Source of the DNA: UBA3071 sp965369635
Lineage (GTDB): Bacteria > Chloroflexota > Anaerolineae > UBA3071
DNA length: 23,939 nucleotides
Assembly (NCBI GenBank): GCA_965369635.1
Contig: CBDURC010000016.1
Span: 1-23,939, forward strand
Reading direction: 5' to 3'
Shown: positions 14,559 to 21,669 of the stretch, piece by piece
How positions within the stretch are numbered: position 1 is the stretch's first letter
Layout of the letters: each line of letters opens with the position of its first letter
Notes under the pieces: model-generated
What the model saw: only the letters and a program-made list of their open reading frames with translations
Told to the model about the DNA's origin: nothing
The model's database searches: none
Made by a program: the position numbers and the translations under genes

Positions 14559-15638
14559 ATGACTACGGTTGTTGGTGCCATCGGCGCTTTCATCCTACTT
14601 AGCATCATATTGCTCGTCCACGAAGCAGGACACTTCGTGGCAGCCAAGCGCAGTGGCATCGTTGTCGAGGAGTTCGGCTTCGGCTACCCTCCGCGCCTTG
14701 CGACTGTGTTTCGTCGTGGGGGTACGGAGTTCACCCTAAATGCCATCCCCTTCGGCGGTTTTGTGCGCATGAAGGGAGAAGATGATCCAGAAGGACCGGG
14801 GAGCTTCGTCAATGCTTCCAAGCGAAAGCGGGTCACTGTGCTGCTGGCTGGAGCAGGAATGAATCTGCTTCTTGCCGTGGGCATGTTCACTGCGGCCTCT
14901 GTGGTGGGATATCCGGTTCTCCAACAGGGAGCCGACGTGACGAGCGTGTTTGAGCACACTGCGGCCGCCGAGGCTGGCCTGCAAGCCAACGACATCATCT
15001 TGCAGATTGATGACCATGTTCTGCGCGACTGGACGGATCTGGCGCCCTACGTGAAGGGCCGCCCCAATGAGTTGATCGAACTGGTGGTTCGTCGTGAGGG
15101 AGAACTTCTCTTCTTCAAGGCCAGACCTCAGTCGGTGGACGGAGAGGGTCGTCTGGGGATAGAGTTCAAGCCAGCGCTTAGCCTGCGGCGCTTTCCTCTG
15201 CATCAGGCGTTGGTGCAAGGAGTGAAGACCACAGGTCAGTTCCTGTGGCTTACCCTGTCTTTGCCAGTCATGCTGCTGCGCGGCAGCGTGTCGCTGGAAG
15301 CGGCGCGGCCCGTGGGCCCTGTGGGCATCTACCAATTGGCTAGCAGTGCGGCACAGTATGTTCTGGCCAGCGGCAGGTGGTTTGCCATCTTGGAGCTAGG
15401 GGGTATGCTGAACGCGGCCGTAGCGCTGACCAATCTGCTGCCGGTGCCAGGGCTTGACGGTGGACGATTGCTCTTCGTCATCGCCGAAGCCATACGAGGG
15501 AAGAGGGTAGCGCCGGAGCGCGAAGGGGCTATTCACTTCATCGGCATGATGGTTCTCGTTCTCCTGGCGGTGTTCATCACCGTTCAGGATGTCGTGCTCG
15601 GAGTTCCGGTACCAGATTGGTCTCAGATTGGCTTGTGA
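14559..15638 (+). CDS. rseP: site-2 (RseP-like) intramembrane zinc metalloprotease, M50 family
   Basis: This is a polytopic membrane protease of 359 residues that cleaves transmembrane segments of anti-sigma factors or leftover signal peptides. TM1 carries the zinc motif HEAGH (residues 21-25), with E22 as catalytic base. The FGFGYPPRL and IPFGGFVRMKGE segments are typical of RseP/RasP. A single PDZ domain lies at ~115-195 (VTSVFEHTAAAEAGLQANDIILQID). The third zinc ligand is in LLPVPGLDGGRLLF (D300), and the last TM follows. A single PDZ makes it closer to B. subtilis RasP than to E. coli RseP, which has two. ATG 14559 is chosen over the TTG at 14550 because AAAGGGG sits at a workable distance only from the ATG. 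It is transcribed from its own strong promoter. The substrate is not known; no sigma/anti-sigma pair is nearby. Confidence 0.94.
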   Translation: MTTVVGAIGAFILLSIILLVHEAGHFVAAKRSGIVVEEFGFGYPPRLATVFRRGGTEFTLNAIPFGGFVRMKGEDDPEGPGSFVNASKRKRVTVLLAGAGMNLLLAVGMFTAASVVGYPVLQQGADVTSVFEHTAAAEAGLQANDIILQIDDHVLRDWTDLAPYVKGRPNELIELVVRREGELLFFKARPQSVDGEGRLGIEFKPALSLRRFPLHQALVQGVKTTGQFLWLTLSLPVMLLRGSVSLEAARPVGPVGIYQLASSAAQYVLASGRWFAILELGGMLNAAVALTNLLPVPGLDGGRLLFVIAEAIRGKRVAPEREGAIHFIGMMVLVLLAVFITVQDVVLGVPVPDWSQIGL

Positions 15639-15694
15639 GGTCGGTAGTGGTACATCGGGAAGCGGCTGGACTGAACGTGCAGCCCAATGTGTCG

Positions 15695-15720
15695 GCTTGC
15701 CTGCGCCGCGGCAGGCAGGC
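15695..15720. other. 10-bp hairpin between the site-2 protease and LysM genes
   Basis: Positions 15695-15704 pair with 15711-15720 (10 bp including one G-T) around a 6-base loop. No T-run follows. It lies 57 bases past the protease stop and may act as a terminator or mRNA 3'-end stem. Confidence 0.4.
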
Positions 15721-15747
15721 TTGCCAGCGCGCTAGTTGGTGAAGCTC

Positions 15748-17145
15748 ATGGAATGCAAGCGATGTGGGGCCGAGTTTGAAGGTGGCCTGTTGATATGCCC
15801 AGAGTGTGGGGCTCGTCAACGGCGACGCCCGAAGCAGGTACGATGTCGTCATTGCGGCAAGAAGACCTCGGCTCAACTCACCATATGTCCGTCGTGTGGG
15901 CGAGAGTTGAAACCTGCGCGGCTGCGGGGCGCAGGCTGGGTGCTCGTGGCTCTGGTGTTGGTGCCGGTCCTGGCGCTGCTTGTCAGTGGGCGACTGCGTC
16001 TCGATCTGAGTGGCTGGCGGCAGAGCACGGCTGACCGGCTGCGTGCTGCTGCTTCGTGGATGGCGGAAGCTCCAGCCGCTATGCTACCTACCGTCATCCT
16101 GCCACCCACCGCGACGCCCACGCCCTCTCCTTTGCCTACCTCAACGCCAACCCTCACTCCCGAGGCTACGGATACTCCGTCACCAGCGCCGACACCTACG
16201 CCTTCGCCCAGCCCGGGGCCGACCCTGGTCCATAGCACGTACAAGGTGCGGAGCGGAGATACGCCTGCCAGTATCGCCCTTCGCTTTGGCGTCACCGCCC
16301 AAGAACTGATGACGGCCAATAACATCATCAACCCCAGCGCCCTGCAGGTGGGACAGGAGCTCATCATTCCCATACTGCCGACAGCAACACCTACTGCGAG
16401 TCCCACTGCGTCTCCCACGCCCATGCCTCAACCCAGGGTTGCGACAACGGAGACGCCGGCGGCTGCGTTGCCGACGGCCACCTTCACCCCTACTGCTATG
16501 CTCACCCCCATGCCCACGACTGTGGCCGTCGCGGCAGCGGAAGAGCGCACCTATTATACGGTTCAGTCTGGCGACACGCTCAGTGGCATCGCCGGCCGAT
16601 TTGGCATCACCACGCAGGCGCTGATGGCGGCCAATGGCATCACTGATGCCAAGGGGCTGCGGGTGAGCCAGGAGCTGGTGATCCCAGCACAGGGGGCTAC
16701 GCCACTGCCTCTGCCAACTCCTCCGCCGACGCCCACGCCGTCGCCGACAACCACGCCCACCGCAGCGATGGGACACGCAGCACCTGTGCTCGTGAACCCG
16801 GGAGATGGCACACCGTATTCGGGGGGCGTCGAAACGCTCATCGAGTTGAAGTGGGACAGTGTGGGTACTCTGGCGGCAGATGAGGAGTACGTCGTCCATG
16901 TGGGCAGCGTTGACGCCGACGGGGAGACGGAGTGGCTTCAAGAAGGGCCCCTTGATCAGCAACCCCTGAAGGGTCTGAGTTGGCTAATGCCTGACTGGAT
17001 GCACGGCAAGGCGTCGCAGAAATCTGGCCGAAAGTATTGGTGGTTCGTGCAGGTGGAGTGGGTGATCAGGGATGAGGCGGGGAATGTCGTCAGCCACCAA
17101 CCTATCAGCCCGCAGAGCGAGCGTCGCAGCTTCAGTTGGCAGTGA
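15748..17145 (+). CDS. zinc-ribbon, single-TM protein with two LysM domains
   Basis: This is a 465-residue membrane-anchored wall-binding protein. Two zinc ribbons open it, with cysteine pairs at C3/C6 and C17/C20, then C33/C36 and C47/C50. One TM segment follows (~63-80). Beyond it are Thr/Pro-rich linkers (TPTPSPLPTSTPT and similar) separating two LysM domains: ~165-208 (YKVRSGDTPASIALRFG) and ~269-313 (YTVQSGDTLSGIAGRFG). LysM domains bind GlcNAc-containing polymers such as peptidoglycan. A C-terminal beta-rich domain (~335-465), fibronectin-III-like in layout, contains WLMPDW and YWWFVQVEW. The zinc ribbons would be cytosolic and the LysM parts outside. TTG 15736 and GTG 15739 are alternative starts; ATG 15748 has GGTGA before it and leaves the first CxxC intact. 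The partner and role are unknown. Confidence 0.88.
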   Translation: MECKRCGAEFEGGLLICPECGARQRRRPKQVRCRHCGKKTSAQLTICPSCGRELKPARLRGAGWVLVALVLVPVLALLVSGRLRLDLSGWRQSTADRLRAAASWMAEAPAAMLPTVILPPTATPTPSPLPTSTPTLTPEATDTPSPAPTPTPSPSPGPTLVHSTYKVRSGDTPASIALRFGVTAQELMTANNIINPSALQVGQELIIPILPTATPTASPTASPTPMPQPRVATTETPAAALPTATFTPTAMLTPMPTTVAVAAAEERTYYTVQSGDTLSGIAGRFGITTQALMAANGITDAKGLRVSQELVIPAQGATPLPLPTPPPTPTPSPTTTPTAAMGHAAPVLVNPGDGTPYSGGVETLIELKWDSVGTLAADEEYVVHVGSVDADGETEWLQEGPLDQQPLKGLSWLMPDWMHGKASQKSGRKYWWFVQVEWVIRDEAGNVVSHQPISPQSERRSFSWQ

Positions 17146-17160
17146 GCGAGGACGGAGACC

Positions 17161-18141
17161 GTGATAGCGGAGCTTGATCGTATTCTGCAGCATCTGGCCG
17201 ATGAGAGTCAGCCGCTGAAGCTGTCGACACTGTACACCCTCTCCGGCCTGGGTCGAGAGCAGTTGCTTTCTGTGCAGGTCGTATTCGATCGTCTGTCGTA
17301 TGAGCGCAGGCGGGGAATGCTGCGTGCCTTGGTGGAGCTCACGGAGACGGCCATTGAGGTCGATTTCATTGCCCTGTTCCGTGGTTGCCTGAGGGATGAG
17401 GATGCCGATGTGCGCTTGTTGGCCATCGAAGGCCTGTGGGAAATCGAGGATGTCTGGCTTGTAGGAGAGTTGGTACGCTTACTGAAGGGCGATCCGCACC
17501 CCGCCGTGCGTGCTGCTGCTGCTGCTGCATTGGGGAGCTTCGTGCTCCTGGGAGAGCTAGGGGATATTGAGGCTGCTGTGGCGGCCAGAGCAGAGCAAGC
17601 ATTGCTGGAGGCATACTTCAGCTCCGAAGAACCGCTGGATGTGCGGCGGCGAGCATTGGAGGCAGTGGCCTATTCCGCTGAGGTGGGCGTGGGAGATCTC
17701 ATTGAGGAGGCGTACTACCAGGGTGAAGAGGAGATGCGCCTTGGCGCCCTTTTCGCCATGGGGCGGAGCGCCGACCAGCGGTGGTGCTCTATTGTTATCG
17801 AAGAGTTGGAGAGCCCGTCGCCGGCCGTGCGGTACGAGGCAGCACTGGCCTGTGGTGAATTGCAGCTCCGAGATGCGGTCGCTCTGCTGTCCCATCTCAT
17901 TGACGATGCCGATAGCGAAGTGACGAATGTCGTTGTTGATGCGCTGGGCAAGATTGGGGGAGCAGAGGCACGGCAGATACTGCAGTCGTGCTGCCGCAGC
18001 GAGGACGAGGCCCTGCGGGCAGCGGCAGAGGAGGCGCTGGAGCAGGCCTTGTGGCTTTCCGACGGCGAGCTGGAGATCCTCCAGGCAAGAATTGGACACG
18101 GATCAACAGAGATTCGACGGATATACACAGATACATCCTGA
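17161..18141 (+). CDS. HEAT-repeat protein
   Basis: This is a cytosolic helical-repeat protein of 326 residues. HEAT-like repeats cover most of it: examples are DADVRLLAIEGLWEIED (~80-96), HPAVRAAAAAALGSF (~112-126), DVRRRALEAVAYSAE (~160-174), SPAVRYEAALACGEL (~220-234) and DSEVTNVVVDALGKIG (~252-267). Such repeats make protein-protein scaffolds, including phycobilisome-lyase-like families, but nothing identifies a partner here. The start is a GTG at 17161 with GGAG 5 bases before it, 15 bases after the LysM gene, so the two are likely co-transcribed. The last ~15 residues (from about GHGSTEIRRIYTDTS) are encoded by a dispersed palindromic repeat at 18094-18183, which suggests the original stop was lost and replaced by one inside the repeat. 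Confidence 0.88.
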   Translation: MIAELDRILQHLADESQPLKLSTLYTLSGLGREQLLSVQVVFDRLSYERRRGMLRALVELTETAIEVDFIALFRGCLRDEDADVRLLAIEGLWEIEDVWLVGELVRLLKGDPHPAVRAAAAAALGSFVLLGELGDIEAAVAARAEQALLEAYFSSEEPLDVRRRALEAVAYSAEVGVGDLIEEAYYQGEEEMRLGALFAMGRSADQRWCSIVIEELESPSPAVRYEAALACGELQLRDAVALLSHLIDDADSEVTNVVVDALGKIGGAEARQILQSCCRSEDEALRAAAEEALEQALWLSDGELEILQARIGHGSTEIRRIYTDTS

Positions 18142-18183
18142 GAAATCCGCGAGAATCCGTCCGATCCGTGGGAATCCGTGTCC
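18094..18183. repeat. palindromic intergenic repeat (ATCCGTG family) overlapping the HEAT gene end
   Basis: Perfect 10-bp terminal inverted repeats (GGACACGGAT at 18094-18103, ATCCGTGTCC at 18174-18183) enclose 70 bases that hold further ATCCG(T/C) units. The 22 bases at 18164-18185 recur exactly at 20254-20275. The left half is read as the C-terminus of the HEAT-repeat protein. Confidence 0.65.
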
Positions 18184-18247
18184 TGCCTGAGTGATCATTG
18201 TCGCTGGGGCAGGCCATAAGCGGAGCGGAGATGAAAGAGAGGTGATT

Positions 18248-18790
18248 GTGGGCGAGAGCACCAACACGCTGTTCTTCGATGTGGAGACGCAACGGTTGGC
18301 TGACGAGGTGGGCGGCTGGCGTTATATCTCCAAGATGGGCCTGGCAGCGGCAGTGACCTATAGCACCGGCGATGGTCTGTTTCGCCACTACACTGAGGAC
18401 CAGGTTGCCAACCTCGTCAGCGAGCTTCAGTCTGCTGACCTGGTCGTAGGCTTCAACATCTTGCGCTTTGACTACGAGGTGCTGCGTCCCTATACCACAG
18501 TGGACCTCCTCCGGCTGCCCACGGTCGACATGCTTGCGGACATCCACCGGCAACTCGGATTTCGCGTCAGCCTGGATTCGCTGGCGGTGGCCACACTGGG
18601 AACGAAGAAGTCGGCCGATGGGCTTGCGGCCGTGCGCTGGTACAAGCAAGGCCGGCTGGACGAGGTGCTGGCCTACTGCGAACAGGATGTGGTGGTCACC
18701 CGTGATCTCTACGAGTTTGGGCGTGCACACAAGTACCTTCAGTATCGTGACAAGTACCGGGGGTTGCGGCAGGTGGCGGTCAACTGGTGA
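18248..18790 (+). CDS. RNase H-like DEDDy 3'-5' exonuclease domain protein
   Basis: This is a single-domain predicted exonuclease of 180 residues that acts on nucleic acid in the cytoplasm. The DEDDy pattern is readable: D11 and E13 in FFDVETQ, D75 in VVGFNILRFDYEVL, and Y143/D147 in AYCEQDVVVTRDLY. The layout is closest to the YprB/DNA polymerase B-type proofreading exonuclease group. No polymerase or helicase domain is attached. The preferred start is the GTG at 18248, which has AGAGAGG 6 bases before it; the frame is open back to a GTG at 18191, but those 19 residues are not conserved-looking and sit just past the repeat. The radical SAM gene follows after 20 bases. Confidence 0.85.
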   Translation: MGESTNTLFFDVETQRLADEVGGWRYISKMGLAAAVTYSTGDGLFRHYTEDQVANLVSELQSADLVVGFNILRFDYEVLRPYTTVDLLRLPTVDMLADIHRQLGFRVSLDSLAVATLGTKKSADGLAAVRWYKQGRLDEVLAYCEQDVVVTRDLYEFGRAHKYLQYRDKYRGLRQVAVNW

Positions 18791-18810
18791 TTTGAGCCAG
18801 AGGACGCTTC

Positions 18811-19755
18811 ATGGCTGAAGGGTTCGAACCTGCCTACGTGGCTCTGCTTCGCTCGGGGGAGTTGAAGCGGCGGGTCGCCGAGGCCTACGAGCGTCTGCGG
18901 GAATGTGACCTCTGTGCCAGAGAGTGTGGCGTCAACCGGCGGGAGGGTGAGGTAGGCGTCTGCCGCACGGGGGAGCGGGCGGTCGTGTGCAGCCACCATG
19001 CCCATTTCGGCGAGGAGAATCCGCTGGTCGGCACCCATGGCTCGGGGACGATCTTCTTCAGCCTCTGTAACCTGAATTGTCAGTACTGTCAGAACTACGA
19101 CATCAGCCAGGTGGGGACAGGGCGGGAGGTGGAGCCCGAAGCTCTGGCGGCCATGATGCTGCAACTGCAGGCTGAAAGTTGTCATAACGTCAACTTCGTT
19201 TCGCCCAGTCACGTCGTGGCGCAGATCCTGGCGGGCGTGCTCATCGCTGCTGCAGCCGGGCTGCGGCTTCCGCTGGTCTACAACACCGGCGGCTACGATT
19301 CGATGGCCGCTTTGCGGCTGCTGGATGGCGTTTTCGACATGTACATGCCGGACATGAAGTATGCCGACGAAGTCGTGGGCCGTAGGTACTCGAAGGCGAA
19401 GGACTATCCGACGGTCAACCAGGCGGCTGTGAAGGAGATGCACCGTCAGGTGGGGGATCTGGTACTGGATGATCGGGGTGTTGCCCTGCGGGGGCTGTTG
19501 GTGCGTCATCTGGTGTTGCCCAATGGCCTGGCAGGGACGAGCGAGATTGCCCGTTTCCTGGCAGAGGAGGTGTCGAGGGACACCTACATCAACGTCATGG
19601 ACCAGTATCGTCCGTGCTATCGGGCCAACGAGTATCCGGCGCTGGATCGGCGCATCACGCAGGCTGAGTACGAAGAGGCCGTGGCGGCGGTGCGGGCAGT
19701 CGGCCTGTGGCGGTTGGACAAGCGGCGGCCACGGCTTCTGTGGCTGACGCGCTGA
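18811..19755 (+). CDS. PflX-like radical SAM protein
   Basis: This is a radical SAM enzyme of 314 residues related to pyruvate formate-lyase activating enzymes (COG1313 PflX type). The 4Fe-4S cysteines that bind S-adenosylmethionine are C86, C90 and C93 in CNLNCQYCQN. A second cysteine set lies N-terminal (C32, C35, C39, C51), as is usual in this group and perhaps for a further cluster. The core TIM-barrel part includes NFVSPSHV, YNTGGYDS and the MPDMKYAD segment. The substrate is unknown: no glycyl-radical enzyme gene lies in the window. An AGAGGA precedes the ATG. It follows the exonuclease gene by 20 bases and precedes the acylphosphatase gene by 22, consistent with one operon. Confidence 0.92.
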   Translation: MAEGFEPAYVALLRSGELKRRVAEAYERLRECDLCARECGVNRREGEVGVCRTGERAVVCSHHAHFGEENPLVGTHGSGTIFFSLCNLNCQYCQNYDISQVGTGREVEPEALAAMMLQLQAESCHNVNFVSPSHVVAQILAGVLIAAAAGLRLPLVYNTGGYDSMAALRLLDGVFDMYMPDMKYADEVVGRRYSKAKDYPTVNQAAVKEMHRQVGDLVLDDRGVALRGLLVRHLVLPNGLAGTSEIARFLAEEVSRDTYINVMDQYRPCYRANEYPALDRRITQAEYEEAVAAVRAVGLWRLDKRRPRLLWLTR

Positions 19756-19777
19756 CGCCAGAGCTGAGATTGGTTGG

Positions 19778-20086
19778 ATGTCAGACGAGCAAGCCAGTTC
19801 AAGGTACTGGAGTACTGGACGGCTGCGAGCCGTGGTACTGGGGCGAGTACAGGGCGTTGGCTTCCGCTACTTCACGCAGCGGGAAGCCGCTGCACTGGGG
19901 CTCGGTGGGTACGTTCGCAATCAGTGGGACGGTACAGTGGAGGTGGTCGCTGAAGGCCCTCGCCAAGCCCTTGAGCGGCTGTTGGCTCGCCTGCGCGTGG
20001 GGCCGCGGTCGGCCTATGTCCAAGAGGTGAGCGTGGAGTGGCGGGCAGCCACCCGCGAGTTTCGTTTCTTCAACGTGCGCTTCTGA
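19778..20086 (+). CDS. acyP: acylphosphatase
   Basis: This is a small cytosolic enzyme of 102 residues that hydrolyses acyl phosphates such as acetyl phosphate and carbamoyl phosphate. The family signature GRVQGVGFRYFTQREAAALG carries the catalytic arginine R30, and GYVRNQWDGTVEVVAEG carries the catalytic asparagine N48. Length is close to the usual 90-100 residues, with about 12 extra N-terminal residues. The ATG at 19778 lacks a clear ribosome site, so a slightly later start is possible. It ends the run of genes starting at 18248; just beyond it lies the decayed duplication at 20105-20314. Confidence 0.94.
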   Translation: MSDEQASSRYWSTGRLRAVVLGRVQGVGFRYFTQREAAALGLGGYVRNQWDGTVEVVAEGPRQALERLLARLRVGPRSAYVQEVSVEWRAATREFRFFNVRF

Positions 20087-20104
20087 GGCCCATTGTTTGG
20101 CTGT

Positions 20105-20231
20105 TTGGCGAGGCGTCCTTGTTGCATCGAAATCCAGAGCGCATTGCCTGGACTATCCTGATAATGCCGTTCGTCATCTTCACTTCCATCTTTCTTGGCT
20201 GTGACCGTACCTCTGAGCATTCGTATGGCGA
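20105..20231 (+). pseudogene. decayed partial duplicate of the 5' end of the following membrane-protein gene
   Basis: Positions 20105-20231 repeat, with changes, the sequence from 20307 to about 20425 at an offset of 202. In frame the copy reads SLLHRNPERIAWTILI, as in the downstream gene. The GTG start has become GCG, and a net 7-base length difference near 20190-20205 destroys the frame. It is a dead remnant, followed by an ATCCGTG-type repeat piece at 20254-20275. The 228-base gap between acylphosphatase and the next gene holds little else. Confidence 0.75.
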
Positions 20232-20253
20232 TCAGCCAGAAGAATCAGTGTTC

Positions 20254-20275
20254 ATCCGTGGGAATCCGTGTCCTG
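20254..20275. repeat. 22-base copy of the ATCCGTG repeat
   Basis: These 22 bases are identical to 18164-18185, the right end of the palindromic repeat at 18094-18183. The copy sits between the decayed gene fragment and the intact gene, so the repeat was probably involved in, or arrived after, the local duplication. Confidence 0.6.
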
Positions 20276-20314
20276 TCTGCATCCGGTTCTCCCAGAAGCT
20301 AGAAGGTTGGCGAG

Positions 20315-21544
20315 GTGTCCTTGTTGCATCGAAATCCAGAGCGCATTGCCTGGACTATCCTGATTATCGCGTTCATCATCTTCGTCTTCTTGGCGGTGGC
20401 CGTACCTCTGAGCATTCGCTGGTACATCTTCTATGCCACCGTGCCGCTCTCGGCCCACCTCAGCCCTATCGAGGGCACGCCACTGATGTGGGAGCGGGCG
20501 GAGGAAAAGGCCCTGGGGGTGACGGGTCGCCGGGAGATTGGCGAACAGGTTAGGGTCAGAAGCGAGGATGCCTCCAGCGCCGTGGTCACCATAGGGCGGG
20601 GGGAGCAGAGTGAGACTGTCCTGGCCACTGTGCACCTCTACAACAATGGCGAGCTGGCACTGCGGCAGGTTCGAGAACCTCGCTTTGGTCTGAGTCCCGA
20701 GCCGGTTCGCGTGGTGGTGGAGGTGCTCGAAGGGCGGGCTCGCATTTCCGTTGCTCAGCCGGCGGCACGCGCTCTGGAATTCGTGGTGCACACTCCTCAC
20801 TGTCAGGCCGAGTTGGCTGCCGGCAGTTATTCCGTGCAAGTCAGTGAAGACGAAACAGAGGTGGCGGTTCGATATGGCGAAGCACAGGTCACCGCGGCCG
20901 GCAAGCTGGTGACTGTGGGATTAGGCGAACGAACCGTGGTATCGTGGGGACAGGCGCCAGTCTCGCCCATGCCCGCAGCTCGAAACCTCATCGTCAACGG
21001 CAATTTCACCGAACCTCTCGCCCCTTCCTGGCAGACTGACATCTATCAGCACGCACCCGATGTGGCGGCGGGAGCTGCTGAGATCGTGATCATTGGTGGC
21101 CGGCGGACCGTGTTCTTCTCTCGGCGTGGTGAAGAAGGGATTCACACGGAAACGGGCATCAGCCAGATCATTGATCAGGATGTCCAGGATTACGATTTCC
21201 TCAGTCTGCACCTCGACGTCCGTCTGATGTATCAGAGCTTGCCAGGAGGAGGCTATCTGAGCTCCGAGTTCCCGCTGATGGTGCGCCTGGACTATACGGA
21301 TATCTACGGCAAGGAGCGGTTCTGGGTGCATGGCTTCTACTACCAGGACCCAGACCCAGAGCAGAACTGGGCGATCCTGGACGGGGAGTGGATTCCCTCC
21401 TTCGTTTGGTACCCCTACGAGTCTGGAAACCTGATACAGTCCCTGCAGGCCACGCGGCCTGCACACATCAATAGCATCCGCATCTACGCTTCCGGCCACA
21501 ACTACGAAAGCATGGTGGCGGAGGTGGGACTGACAGCTCGATAG
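20315..21544 (+). CDS. membrane-anchored FecR-like protein with C-terminal beta domain
   Basis: This is a 409-residue protein with one N-terminal TM segment (~12-36, after HRNPERIAW), so most of it lies outside the membrane. Residues ~60-220 resemble a FecR-type domain: GRARISVAQPAARALEFVVHTP, CQAELAAGSYSVQVSEDETEVAVRYGEAQV and VGLGERTVVSWG. The C-terminal part begins NLIVNGNFTEPLAPSW (~228), a start typical of jelly-roll carbohydrate-binding modules, and is rich in aromatic residues. No sigma factor or TonB receptor is nearby, so an iron-signalling role is not supported. The start is a GTG at 20315; a TTG at 20321 has better spacing from GCGAGG. Its 5' end exists in a second, broken copy just upstream. 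Confidence 0.78.
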   Translation: MSLLHRNPERIAWTILIIAFIIFVFLAVAVPLSIRWYIFYATVPLSAHLSPIEGTPLMWERAEEKALGVTGRREIGEQVRVRSEDASSAVVTIGRGEQSETVLATVHLYNNGELALRQVREPRFGLSPEPVRVVVEVLEGRARISVAQPAARALEFVVHTPHCQAELAAGSYSVQVSEDETEVAVRYGEAQVTAAGKLVTVGLGERTVVSWGQAPVSPMPAARNLIVNGNFTEPLAPSWQTDIYQHAPDVAAGAAEIVIIGGRRTVFFSRRGEEGIHTETGISQIIDQDVQDYDFLSLHLDVRLMYQSLPGGGYLSSEFPLMVRLDYTDIYGKERFWVHGFYYQDPDPEQNWAILDGEWIPSFVWYPYESGNLIQSLQATRPAHINSIRIYASGHNYESMVAEVGLTAR

Positions 21545-21554
21545 AGACCGTTTG

Positions 21555-21618
21555 GCCACGAATTACACGAATTTCACTAATTTCCCCTTTTTTCGTGTTA
21601 ATTCGTGCAATTCGTGGC
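21555..21618. repeat. 64-bp near-perfect palindrome (ATTCGTG family)
   Basis: The 19 bases at 21555-21573 and the reverse complement of 21600-21618 match at 18 positions. The centre is AT-rich, with a run of T. It starts 10 bases after the FecR-like gene and ends before the glycosyltransferase gene, filling most of that gap. As RNA it would form a long stem, so it may double as a terminator. Confidence 0.65.
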
Positions 21619-21669
21619 TGATAACCCTGTTTGGTTCCGGCTCGTCCGGGGTAGGTAGGCACGGGCAAG

